Source: Physcia stellaris (Eukaryota > Ascomycota > Lecanoromycetes > Caliciales > Physciaceae). From it: DNA of 64,000 bases. The notes beneath the pieces were generated by a model. That model ran no database searches, was not told the origin of the DNA, and saw nothing but the letters and a program-made list of their open reading frames with translations. Location of the stretch: contig JABSSW010000053.1 of the NCBI GenBank assembly GCA_018902385.1, positions 1-64,000 of the forward strand, read 5' to 3'. Shown piece after piece: positions 1 to 10,192 of the stretch (its first letter is position 1; each line of letters opens with the position of its first letter). The translations under genes and the position numbers were made by a program.

Positions 1-1130
1 ATTATTCGAATATTTAATTTTTCAAAAAAATCAAAATCATCATAAATAAAACAAAACAAATGCTCATAATAACAATATTTGTTTTTTAATAAAATTGAAA
101 TTCATTTTCGATTGTTGAAAACAAGTAATTTTAATACATCGAAATAAAAAAATAAAAAATAAAATATCGATTTAAAAAAACGAAAAATAATAAAATATTA
201 TTCGATTAATTTCGTATATAAATTAAAACAATACGATTTGATATGTTATTTCAAATATATTATATATGTTTATATAAATTATTTAAATTATCAAACATCA
301 AACATATATTATTTATATTACAATTATAAATTTATAATTATATTAATTATTATTATATTATTATATTTTTTTTTCGCAATTCGCATATGATTAATAAAAT
401 GACAATTTTTGTAATTTTATAATAATTTATATATAACATAATATTGAAATTTCAATGTTATATTATTTCGTACGTTTTTATTTTATTAATTGTTTAAATT
501 ATTGTACGTTAATATTTTAATTTCAAATTTATATTTTTTAAAAACAAATATCTGTATCATATATATGTTTGAATTTGAATTGAAAAAACGTTTATATTGA
601 ATTTCAAATCTTTAATTCTAAAAATGTATTTCAGTTAAATTCTAATTTTTTCAATATTCGAATATAATTAATATCAATATTCATTTTGAAAGCTTCGATT
701 GATTGAATTTTTCAATAGAAAGCTTATGACATAAATTTCTATATACGAGTTAACATGTTCAATAATTTTTTAACTAATTTAATATTTTTGTTCTGAGCAG
801 TTACTCGTTTTGCATGAATAATTAATTTGTTAGCAACTAATAAGTGTCAGTAAAATTATGATTTCAAAGTTCGAACAACTAAAAAGAATATTTATTTTCG
901 AATATATCAATGACATAAATTTCGATTGCTTTCTGTAATGCTTTCAAAATACTTGTTTGAATTCGCATTTCGACATTTTGATCAATTATTTCAAACAAAA
1001 TCTCTCGAATCATTCGTTGAAATGACAGTTTTGATATCATAAAATCAGTCGATCTTTGATATTTTCGAATTTTTTAAAAACGTTCAATCGCGTTTTGTCT
1101 TTGATTCAATAAAGATCAACTTGTGCGAAT
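1..1130. other. AT-rich gene-free stretch
   Basis: No coding signal was recognised on either strand. The sequence is mostly A and T with many TATA/ATAT runs and very few G or C. It is probably the most decayed part of the transposon-derived block that continues to about 19.3 kb. No terminal repeats or telomere-type repeats were seen. Confidence 0.7.
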
Positions 1131-1474
1131 CAAATGCATTATCAATATGCATTATCTTTTTTGACTTCGATTTTTTGCTCGGAGCATTACTCGAAACAGT
1201 TTTACGCGAAATTTCAGAAACGATCAAATCGATTTGAAAATCTTCTTGCTGAGTCACAATTTTTTTTTTTGCGCGAATTTTTTTTCAACATCATTTTCAC
1301 GATTTTTATCTCGTGAATCTTTAGCTCGTCTATTCACGGCTTTTTTTCGCGAACTATTATCGATCTGAAATTGATCAGTCCGTTTCTGAATCGCTAAAAA
1401 TGCGACGATGTCTTCGTTCGCAACAGTATCGTTAAGTTTCGATATTTTTCGCGATTTTCGATGCACATCATCAA

Positions 1475-1797
1475 TATTTTTCTCGAAATTTTCAGCAGGC
1501 GAATTGATTTTTCATTTTCTTTGTTTTCGACATCATTCAGAGATTTCGTGATCATGATATTTAAAAATCATTTTTCAGTTTTTATTCGTCAAATGCATTA
1601 TTATCAAGCATTATTTCGATTCATTTTATCGATGATTTTTCCGGAATTCTCAGCAAACGAATTGATTTCTTCATTTTTTTGTTTCTGACATCGCTCAGAG
1701 GCAGACGTGATCACTGTATCTAAAAAATCAATTATTAGTTCTTAATCGTTGAATGCATTATTATTAAGCATTATCTTGATTCATGTCATCGATGTCT
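1475..1797. repeat. Tandem duplication, two units of about 160 bp
   Basis: Two adjacent units (about 1475-1634 and 1635-1797) align along their length. Shared landmarks in order are CAGCA..CGAATTGATTT, GTTT-CGACATC-TCAGAG, CGTGATCA, an A/T stretch, CGT-GAATGCATTATTAT-AAGCATTAT and ATCGATG. The paired GCATTAT motif recurs exactly 160 bp apart (1595 and 1755). The units differ by many substitutions, so the duplication is old. Function unknown. Confidence 0.75.
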
Positions 1798-2425
1798 TTT
1801 TTTCTGCTTTTGTTCGTGTCATTCAGTTCAGACTTTAAACATTTTTTCAAAATCGAGAAATCGATATCAATTTCGTTCTTCATGAGTGTTTCATCGTTTC
1901 GCGAATTGAAATTTCCAATCTCGAAAGTGTTTGAACTTTGAAAATGTTTTGATAAATTTGTCGTTGAAAAGTATTTTCGAACAGATTCTGTTGTATTATC
2001 AATAATATATCCAGACAATAAAATGAAAAATACAGATTTTCAAATTTCATAGAATTCATGCTTGTTTGCGTTACGAGATAATCTATCAAATAAATTATTA
2101 ATAATAAATTAATTAAAATACTAGAGTGAAAATTGAAAAAAAAAAAAAGAAGAAAAAAAGAAATCAGCGCTTATACGACTCGAAAATTAAATTTTGCAAT
2201 TATATGCGATTATGCGCAATCTAATTAATACTTTCGATGTTTTGATTGAATGCAAATAATTTATGCATTATTTGTTTGCATTATCGATGACTATTGCAGA
2301 TTTCATTCCAAATCGTTTATTATTAAATCTTGAAGTCATAAAACGAAACACTTTTTTTATTGAACGACGAAAAGCATTTTTCATCGCAATTTCATTATTT
2401 TCGTTTTTCATCGCTTTATTAAATT

Positions 2426-4640
2426 TCAAATTTTCGGAACAACATTTTTAGACTTTGCATTCATCGTCCGATTATAATATTTGATTATCATCGTTTTTTC
2501 AATCGTTTCTTGATTCAACATTGCTCGATCATATTTACAAACTCGACGTGTCAGACTGAAGGTTCGCTTCATTTCTATCGATGAAACAGAACAGAACAAA
2601 ATATTTCTCGTCATTCGAATCAATCGAGAAAATTCGAAACATTATCGCTTCAATATTGTCAACTAGAATTTTCTTTCATGATTGATATAGAGAGATAACG
2701 TTCGATTTCGTTTTGTGATTGTTTCGATTTTCGATTCGGTCGCAAAATCGAATTAATAAAAAAAAATCTATTGTTTTGTTAGATTGAATCTCAGTGCATT
2801 ATTTTGATGCATTATTTTTTTATCGAACGATTGAAAAATAGCGCGTTGAAAATCATCATATATTTTGTTATCATAATGATTTCGATAGTAATTCAAGAAT
2901 CGTTTACGAGCGTCATTGATATACGCATGCTTCTTTTTTTTTGTGATTTTCTCGGAGTTGTCATTTTCATTTCAGGTTTCATAGATCGATAGCTTGCTGA
3001 TTGAATTTAGAATATTAGCAAGATCGTATATCAATTCATTTTTTTTTTGTTTTCGCATAATACTTGAAAAGCTTTTGAGTGATTTTCGCACAAACAGTCA
3101 AGATTAATGATTTGTCGAAACATTGATTGTGTTGTATCGTTTCATTGAAATAATTCAAGTGATCGTATAAAAATTGAAAATTCTAAATTCAGTTTGCACG
3201 TTAGTGTTCGTGATTCGTGAAACAATCAACGTGATTTCGTAAAATGTTTTTAACATGTTTTCGAGAAATAGGATTTGATTTCAATCATCATCAGATATTC
3301 GGATTTTGGCAATTTTGACATCGTTGCGATTTTTTTGAGTTCATTTATCAACGAATCGTCGAAATTGATAGACACGTCGTATCATAAAATAGCAGAAATT
3401 TCAGCGAATTTTGACATTCTGTTTCAATTTTCGAGAACGTTTAATTTTTGTTTTCTTTTGTAGTTTCACAAAGCGAATTTTTCGTTGCGAAAAAAAATTG
3501 ATAACAATCGTCAAAACACGAATTTGATTATTTTGTTAGCAAATGCATTATTTTTTTGCATTATCGAATTGATTTATTTTTTTGACGATTTTTGACATTT
3601 TTGTACTTTGTTCGATGTCATCGATTTGATCATCTTTCAAACTTTGAATAACATCATCGCTAATAGTTTCGGTTTCAATCGAGTTGATAAAGTTCTGTGC
3701 GACTAAAATTGCACACATGAGTTAAACAGTTCATGAAATTTTGATTCACATTTCAGTTAATGTTCATTTCAATCATCGCTAAATTCAATAACTTTTTGAG
3801 AATGCGATTATTGAATGCATTGTCAGTCGTGATTGTCATTAACTTTTCTGTTATTTCATAAAATTTCAATATTGGCATCAGAAAATTTAACATTTTTTTT
3901 TTTTCATGACAAACATTTAACGAAACAAAATCGATAAGTTTTTCTTGATATTGAAAGTTGATATTCATTCAATATATCATCACATTTAAATAAGCGATTT
4001 TTTGTTGACTGAATCAAGCATTTAACGAAATAGAAATTCGATCAGCATTTTTCAATTGATTTCTCAATTGATCACGAATTTTTTCATAGTTTTTCGTTAC
4101 AAGTTGATTTAATTTGATGCGATGTGATAGTTTCAAAGTAAATCGATTCATTTTCAGACATATTCGAAAATGTTCGTTTTCGATCGTTCGATAAGGAAAA
4201 TCACAAACAATAAAAACTTTGATTAAATGCTTTTCAAAGAATTTCTCGTCGAATGTTGCACGAAAATCGAGTTTGCTTTTTTTTTTAATAAAAGTAAGTA
4301 AATGCATTATCAACATGCATTATTCAACAGACTTACATTGGCATTTTCGAAAAACTCGATTATTTCCTGAAAATCAAGCGGCATTGTCCGATTTTTTTCT
4401 CAATTTTAAAACGATGTTTTGCGCTTTTCAAATGTCTGTTCATGACGTTGATATCGCCATTTGCGCTTGACGAATGTTGTTGAATTTTTATGACATGTTT
4501 TACAAACAATCATTGATGTTTCGTCAGACATTCTCGTTATTTGAACAAATTCTTGTCAGCATGAAGCAACTTTATCTTTCTTGTTCGATCAATGTGAATT
4601 ATTGTACTTTGTTTGAGTTTTGTTCAAAATATTTTCATCA
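2426..4640 (-). mobile_element. Relic of a hAT-family DNA transposon (transposase fragments)
   Basis: Three minus-strand fragments lie in the order expected of a hAT transposase. Positions 4316-4014 carry PYRTIENEHFRICLK, matching the region after the BED finger, and end near ISLNA where families have SLTxDxW. Positions 3968-3753 carry YQEKLIDFVSL, then KLMTITTDNAFNN, the conserved TxDNAxNN block. Positions 2623-2426 carry SSIEMKRTFSLTRR, then LNQETIEKTMIIKYY, the C-terminal hATC dimerisation region. A CxxC (CKTCHK) near 4540 could be a BED-finger remnant. Stops and frame changes interrupt everything, and typical W positions are lost, as C-to-T/G-to-A decay would give. Terminal inverted repeats and the 8-bp target duplication were not found. 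Confidence 0.8.
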
Positions 4641-5289
4641 AGACTGATTTGTTTTCATCATTTTAAAAAAGCATTCGAACTTTTCTTTTTCAGAATACAT
4701 ATTTTTTATTGCTATGAAGATTAAAATCAAAATGTTTTGTTCGAAATTTTTCGTCAATTTGATTATTTGATTTTGACGATTATCAAAAGCTGAAATTATC
4801 GATGACTGAGATTTGTGATAATTATCAAAAGTTGAAATGATTGATTGCTGAAAATTGTCAATTGACATATCGTCATCGTCGCTCATGATGAACGAGTTTT
4901 CTAAATTTTGAATTGAAAACGAAAAAAATCCGAAAACAATTCGAAGTTCGACATCTTATCTGACATTTGAATAAATGATAAAAATAATGCAAAATGATAA
5001 TGCAACTTGGAAGATTAATTGTATATAGCACGAAATCAAGTTTCAAGATAATGCACAAAGATAATGCAAATATGATAATTGCAATTGTTCGATGAAAATC
5101 TTGAATCAGAAAATAGTATAGTTCAAAAAGTAATAAATTGTCGAGGAGAATTGATAATAATCTCGAATACAAAATAGTACTATGATTATCACGTTTGATC
5201 TATATGAAATAATGAAGAAAAAAAATTCGAAAGCTTTGAGAAAAAGCATCTATAATTAGTATCAGAAATATCGCGAAATAATGTAATAC
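4641..5289. other. AT-rich spacer upstream of the hAT relic
   Basis: No recognisable protein-coding similarity. It contains the two reverse-orientation copies of the 13-bp-period motif pair (4984-5003 and 5048-5067) and a third imperfect ATAATTGC copy just after them. It may be the 5' end of the hAT element. Confidence 0.5.
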
Positions 5290-5530
5290 GTCATGAAATT
5301 AAAGTTCTTGACGAATCAAGTCAAGTTCGACATCGAAATTTGAAGTTTGATTCAAGCTCAAATCAAATCTTGACATTCTGATTTGAAGTTTGATTCAAGT
5401 TCAAGTCTTTTAGCGTGTCAAAGATTTGAGCTTGACTCAAGTTCAAGTTCAAGTCGAGATTTTCGGTTTGCAAATCGAGTCAAGTCGACGCACTCGAGCT
5501 TGAAACTTGATTCGACGATCAGTCTAGTTT
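5290..5530. repeat. Degenerate TCAAG/TTGAC simple-sequence tract
   Basis: A low-complexity tract built of TTCAAG, TCAAGTC and TTTGA units. GAAGTTTGATTCAAG occurs twice (about 5342 and 5390), followed by GTTCAAGTTCAAGTCGAG and later GAGCTTGAAACTTGA. Unlike the flanks it keeps many ApG and CpT steps, so it largely escaped the C-to-T decay, perhaps because it is younger or too short or diverged to be targeted. A 13-base core TCGAGTCAAGTCG (5475-5487) also occurs in a similar tract at 37,511-37,523. Confidence 0.6.
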
Positions 5531-5819
5531 TGATGTTGCAATTTCAAATATTATTTTTCGACGTTTTCATATCAAATCATCGATTTTTCGTTTTATACAC
5601 GCGTCGCGTATTCACGTCGTCGTCGTCATGATCAAACAGAAAATCAACAAAAAAAAAATCGAATGTCAAATTTTTCAAGAAATTCAATGTCATTTTCGAT
5701 GATTTCACGTTTCGTCAAACACGTTTCGTCGACGTCAAAAAAATCATTCATTTGACGTCAAATTCAACGTCGCGATTTCGATTTCGTCAATCGTTTTTTT
5801 TCGCTTTTTCAATGTCGAT

Positions 5820-6700
5820 GTGAAGAAATTCGTGAAGAACGAGTTCATCAAGACAAACAAACAAAAATTTTTCGTTTTCAGACGAAAAAACGACATCGAC
5901 GCGACGAAAAATCAAATAGAAAAAAAGATGCAATTGAAACGAAATCGTGCGATTTCGTTGATTTTTCACGTGTTTTCGTCGTCAATTAACGATGATACGT
6001 TTTTTTTGATGTCAAACGTGCATTTTATTTTTTTCGTTGTATCACAATTTTTTTTTTTTCACAATTTTTACGCAGTTGCGATATTCGCGAAATTTCGAAC
6101 GTTTTTTATTGATTTCAATCAACAAATCGTGAAAATCGCTTTGTTCGTCATATTTTCGATTATTGATCGCAAATATTTCGAAAATATTCGAATCGACAAA
6201 TTCAAAGTCAAAAACATGTTGAAATTCGATGAGAATTTTGTTTTCGCGTCAAATAGAATCAATTTTGTCGACGACGCGATTCAGATGATCAAATTCAAAA
6301 AGCATTTTTTGCGCTGTTTAATAATTTATTTTCAAATTGTTTTTTTTATCGCGACGTCAACGATGCGATACGATTTGTCAATGATTCAATCAACATACAT
6401 GCGAAATTTGTTGACGATAATGAATCAAAAATTTTCGTTTTCGTGTTGTTGTATCACGAGAAATTCGTGACTCGTATCATATTCATGAATCAAAACAATT
6501 TCAAATTTTGAATGAAATCGTATGAGAAAACGCGTTGAAAATTGATAAATTTGTCATCGACAATGTCAACGAAACGAGAAAAACAAACGATTAATCAGCA
6601 AAAACACGTTCATCGTCGTCAGATTTTCAATTTCGAACGACGACGTTTCGTCGATTTTTCGACAAGAATTTCAACGATTTTTATAATCGTTTCAACGACG
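5820..6700 (+). pseudogene. Gag-like region of the YR retroelement (tentative)
   Basis: The frame is open from 5820 to 6470 (216 codons), then broken. The product is rich in F, I, K, N and R as expected after heavy C-to-T decay. Segments such as RIDKFKVKNMLKFDENF look like a helical gag protein, but I recognise no defined motif or zinc knuckle. The assignment rests on position just upstream of the RT. The high Phe/Ile content is a mutation by-product, not evidence of membrane segments. Confidence 0.4.
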
Positions 6701-7038
6701 ATTGTGTCAATTTTCAAATCATCGAAAATTGCATCAAATCGAACTGCAAATGAATTCACGTTTGTTTCATGTGTCAACAATCAAATCACGACGAAACAAC
6801 GTGTTTTATTCGTCGTCGACTTTGACTCGTGCGAAAAAAAAAAATTCGTCGCGAATTACGAAATCGATTTTTTTTTCGTGACATAAAATTTTTTTTTTTG
6901 ATATAAATTTCGAAAGATTTTTCATATGACATTGCATTAAAAAATGAAAAAAAATTAAAAATCGAAAATTCGTTGATTTATGATGATTGAAAAACAACGT
7001 TATGTCAACATTTCGATAAATTTTTCGTCAAAATTTTT

Positions 7039-8080
7039 TTGCGTATAATTCGTTTCGATACAAAAATGAATTACGAAAATTTTTCACAATGTTTCATATT
7101 CAAAAATCACGTTTCAATCGAAAAAACTTTTAACGTTTTCATCGTCGATATACAGAAACAGTTAACGTTGAGTAGATTGTTGATCGTGAAATCACAATTG
7201 AAAACAAATTCGTACATATGCTTTTCGTTGAAATTGATGTCGAAAAACGATGAAAATTGAAAACGAATTCACGATTTTTCGCATTTTGCAAACTCGTCAA
7301 TCAATCATTACATACGAAAAAAGTATGAAATTCTTGAATATATCGTTGTGAATGATGTCATAATCGCAATAATGCGACGAGATCGTCATGTCGAAATGCT
7401 CAAAAAGAATTTTGTTGACGTTTTCAGACACGTATCGTTGATCGTATCAATTCGTTGATTGTTTGATTTTTATTGATTGAATATTTATTATTTGAAATTG
7501 TTTTTACTTTTCGAATTACGCATTGCGCTTTTTTTATTTGATTTGTTCAATAAGATTTTCAATTACATATTCATCAGATTGTTTCGATGTTTGACAATTT
7601 ATCACTATTTCGATGATTTTTTTCGTATTGTCATTCGACGCAGATACGAAATCGTACAAAAGAATGTGAATTCATATTTGTAAAAAGCTAAATTTTCGCA
7701 TCAACGCAAAGAAAAAGCAATCGAACATCGTGATGTCGTTTTTGAACATCGAATTGAATTCGAATTTCATGAAAATCAAATTATTTGCAAATAAATTCGA
7801 ACGCGTCAAAAAATTGATTCATGACGTCAACAACGAGTTTTTCAACTCGATTAGTCATCAAAAATTCGATGAACTCGTCGATTTTTTTTTTTTTTTTTTG
7901 CGCGAAGATGATTGTGTCTGAAAGAATTTTTTTGATTTCGTTTTACAGAGTTTTCGATTCGAAAACACGATTAATACACATCAACGACGACATGCGAATC
8001 GATTTGATTTGATGAATCGAATTTTTATCGCAATGAAACGAAATCAAATTGATACGAAAAATTGAAACACGTTTCGAATG
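7039..8080 (+). pseudogene. Reverse transcriptase of the YR retroelement (broken)
   Basis: The polymerase core reads across several frames. After a fingers/palm region, 7495-7683 contains APFLFDLF-like text (ALFLFDLFNK), then IYHYFDDFF, the YxDD catalytic motif as YFDDF. About 7835-8060 gives DELV-FF-FCAKMIVSERIFL-Y, then INDDMRIDLI, then two stops replacing Trp (DLI-W-W), then EFLSQ-stop-NEIKLI. This matches the conserved GFLSFCAKVV / DMRxDLxWW / FLxxWNG block of DIRS-type RT. At least three TGG codons have become TGA. It cannot encode a working enzyme. Confidence 0.8.
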
Positions 8081-8269
8081 TTTGATGTGAATCGACGTTT
8101 CAAAAAAATGAAACATTGATGATTATCGATTTCGTCATCGACGTGATTTTTTTGACGAAATATTCAATCAGCGTTTCAACACTCGATATCGCAAAAAAAA
8201 ACGAAACATACAAATCAAAAAAATGCAAATCGTATTGCATGTCATGCGTATTTGATTCAAAAATTTCAA

Positions 8270-8515
8270 CGATTACAAATTTATCGTTCATTGTGACAAT
8301 CAGACGATTTGCGCAAATTTACGTTCAAACATCATGCGAGATTTTGTCATGAAAAATTTACGCAAGATCGTGATGTTGTTAACGATTCACGACATCGAAA
8401 TTCAAATCGTTTGAATCGAATTCAAAAAAATCGTTTTGTTGATTTGTTGTCACGAAATAAACATGATATCATTGTTAACGAATTTGAACAGTTAATTTAT
8501 TTGACATTTTCATGA
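8270..8515 (+). pseudogene. RNase H domain of the YR retroelement (broken)
   Basis: Downstream of the RT, a shifted frame reads FIVHCDNQTICANLRSN, the VHxDNQA block of the YR-element RNase H. It continues with MRDFVMKNLRKIVML, HDIEIQIV-stop-I and a Ser-Lys-like segment; a parallel frame gives NRFVDLLSRNKHDI, matching the DxLSR end of the domain. A stop lies where family members have W (QxxWIP). Order and spacing fit RT-RNase H of DIRS-like elements. Inactive. Confidence 0.75.
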
Positions 8516-8559
8516 TTTCAAATTTTTTCGTAATCTTTATGCGATTCGAAATTCGTTCG

Positions 8560-9480
8560 AAAATTGATACGCAAAATGTTTTTTGCTCAAAAAAACAACG
8601 AATCACATTTGATGAAATTTGATTTTCAATACACGTCACAATTACGAGATTGCGATGAACAATTACAAACGATATTGCTCGATGAAATTGATCGCGTTGA
8701 ATTTTTGATCGATCAACGAATGAATATTGCATCATTGAGTGATTTTCATGAGCATAAATCGTCTGAAATTCAAAATCATCAAAGCATACGTTGATGCATT
8801 GAAATCTGCACACATTGATCGCGACTATTCAGATTTTTCGATTTTCAATTCGTCGTTATTGCAACGTCACATACGTGAAATAAAAAGAAAATATCAAGAA
8901 AACGATCGTCGAGAACGTAAATTCATTATTCGTGATATTTTGTTGAAATTGTTAACAGAATTCGATATCAACATTAAATGAAACGTCACGATGCACGTTG
9001 TCTTTTGTTTGATTTTCGCAGATTTTTTCGTGTAAAAAGTTCACGTATAAAACGAACGAGCAGAACGAATTCGATTTTGTTCAATGACACGTTATTCGTT
9101 TTTTCGTTGTTTTACAAATCGATTTCTTGAAATTGATTTTATTTTTTTTCAAAATGAATTTTTTTCGTCACGACGTTATCATTATTATTGTTGCAACGAA
9201 CGATGCGAATTGTTTTGTCAATTTTTTGCGTCATTTTTTCATCAAATATTTTGCGACAACGAATACGTCATTGTTCGAAATTGAATCGTACAAATTTTTC
9301 AATGCACAAATGATCACGAATGTGTTGCGCAAAAAATTTTGCATCGTTGAAAAACGTGAACATTATTCAAAACATTTTTTTCGTCGAAAAATCGTTACAA
9401 AAATCAAAATTCAAAACGTTATCGAAATCATGATTCAAATGTTGAATCGTTGATCGTTCAATTCGTATTTGTTATACATT
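8560..9480 (+). pseudogene. Tyrosine recombinase of the YR retroelement (broken)
   Basis: The N-terminal SAM-like domain is legible at 8739-8981: IKAYVDALKSAHIDRDYSDF, then LLQRHIREIKRKY, then a helix near RDILLKLL. The catalytic part lies at 9127-9480. It includes EHYSKHFFRRKIVTK (the HxxR block, normally HSFRRGAAT), then IQMLNR-stop-SFNSYLLYI, where a stop replaces the expected W before the catalytic-Tyr segment (LGRW..YxxYI). Further N-terminal-domain traces lie at 8564-8794. Presence of a YR and absence of a DDE integrase separates this element from gypsy and copia. Confidence 0.8.
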
Positions 9481-9600
9481 GACGTCAATAAAACAATCAA
9501 ATTAATTGTTTTTCGATATTTTCAAATTTTTCGAATTCGTTAAACGCACGTCGTTTTGTTTGCAACGATTTTCGTTGCGCGACGTTGTTTTGAAATTTGA

Positions 9601-9721
9601 AAATTAATCGACGATATTATTGTTCAACAAAATTTTTGTTGTGAATATTTTTTTGCATAAACGATGTTCGTTGATCGAGTCAATCATCAAAATTTTTATA
9701 CAAAAATTTTCAAAGACATTA
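9601..9721. repeat. Direct repeat copy 1 at the YR element 3' end (B1-like)
   Basis: About 120 bp, repeated at 9941-10060. By eye the copies differ at 15 transitions plus one indel. Thirteen of the 15 fall at CpT/ApG or GpG steps and two at TpG. This copy is the more AT-rich, with most changes in the C-to-T or G-to-A direction. Confidence 0.85.
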
Positions 9722-9940
9722 ATTCGATTTGCTGAACAGAAATGTTGATGCAAAAAAGACGCATGAAAATTCAATCGTCAAAAAAATGTTCGAATTTTTT
9801 GTTCGTTATATTGCAAACGATCGTTCATTGTTTTTTTTTTTTTTTTCATTTTTCGAAACGTTTTTGTTTTTCGTTCATTCGTTTTTGAAAAATCGTTTCA
9901 TGTACATATCATTTCATAATTCGATCGCGCTAAATAAAGA

Positions 9941-10060
9941 AAGTTAATCGACGATGTTATTGCTCAGCAAAGTTTTTGTTGTGAGTGTTTTTTGCATAGG
10001 CGATGCTCGTTGATCGAGTCAATCATCAAAGTTTCTATACAGAAATTTTCAGAAACATTA
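9941..10060. repeat. Direct repeat copy 2 at the YR element 3' end (B2-like)
   Basis: The less mutated copy of the 9601-9721 repeat; it keeps ApG and GpG steps such as CATAGGCG. It abuts the truncated 5' LTR of the gypsy element at 10,060/10,061, so the gypsy boundary here may be a recombination or nested-insertion junction. Confidence 0.85.
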
Positions 10061-10192
10061 ACTAACTAACTAAATGACTAAAAAATGATTGTTCGAAAAT
10101 CATAATGTCTTGACACGTGTAGTATTTAATCAGCAATTTTTTCTAATTAGTCAATTCATTCTTTTTACATTACAAATATCTGTATCATAACA
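10061..10192 (+). repeat. 5' LTR of the gypsy element (5'-truncated)
   Basis: Aligns to 17,799-17,931. It ends in TATCATAACA like the 3' copy but lacks the TGTTATGATA start and the bases after it, beginning near AACTAACTAAC. In the clearly alignable part the two LTRs differ at 12 transitions, all at CpT/ApG steps, and one transversion. A short indel-rich patch precedes the 3' end. Confidence 0.85.

Larger units (their letters stand above)
1134..5067. repeat. Nine dispersed GCATTAT-N6-GCATTAT pairs (13-bp period)
   Basis: Seven pairs read GCATTAT-N6-GCATTAT on the plus strand, with first heptamers at 1136, 1595, 1755, 2265, 2796, 3545 and 4304. Two more lie on the opposite strand as ATAATGC-N6-ATAATGC, starting at 4984 and 5048. 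In all nine the second heptamer starts exactly 13 bp after the first. The six spacer bases vary. Usually a T, and often AT, precedes the first heptamer. None was noticed in the rest of the AT-rich block. Orientation flips between 4323 and 4984, close to the 5' side of the hAT transposase relic. The role is unknown; subterminal transposase-binding repeats are one possibility. Confidence 0.85.
5800..10060 (+). mobile_element. Relic of a tyrosine-recombinase (DIRS/Ngaro-like) retrotransposon
   Basis: Read on the plus strand across many TGA/TAA/TAG stops, this block encodes a gag-like region, a DIRS-type reverse transcriptase, an RNase H domain and a tyrosine recombinase, in that order. There is no DDE integrase. 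This layout defines YR retroelements (DIRS, Ngaro, PAT). The 3' end carries a direct repeat (9601-9721 and 9941-10060) around a 219-bp spacer, resembling the B1-A2-B2 arrangement of split-direct-repeat YR elements. A matching A1 copy at the 5' end was not found, so the 5' limit is approximate. Most in-frame stops fall where W (TGG) is expected. Confidence 0.8.

Noticed and set aside
1254-1466. Minus-strand ORF, Lys/Arg-rich (MHRKSRKISKLND...)
   Set aside because: Composition follows from A-rich DNA; no domain, and no continuation across flanks.
5820-6470. Longest AT-block ORF as an independent host gene
   Set aside because: Base composition, position upstream of the RT and later stops fit a decayed gag; no host-gene features.
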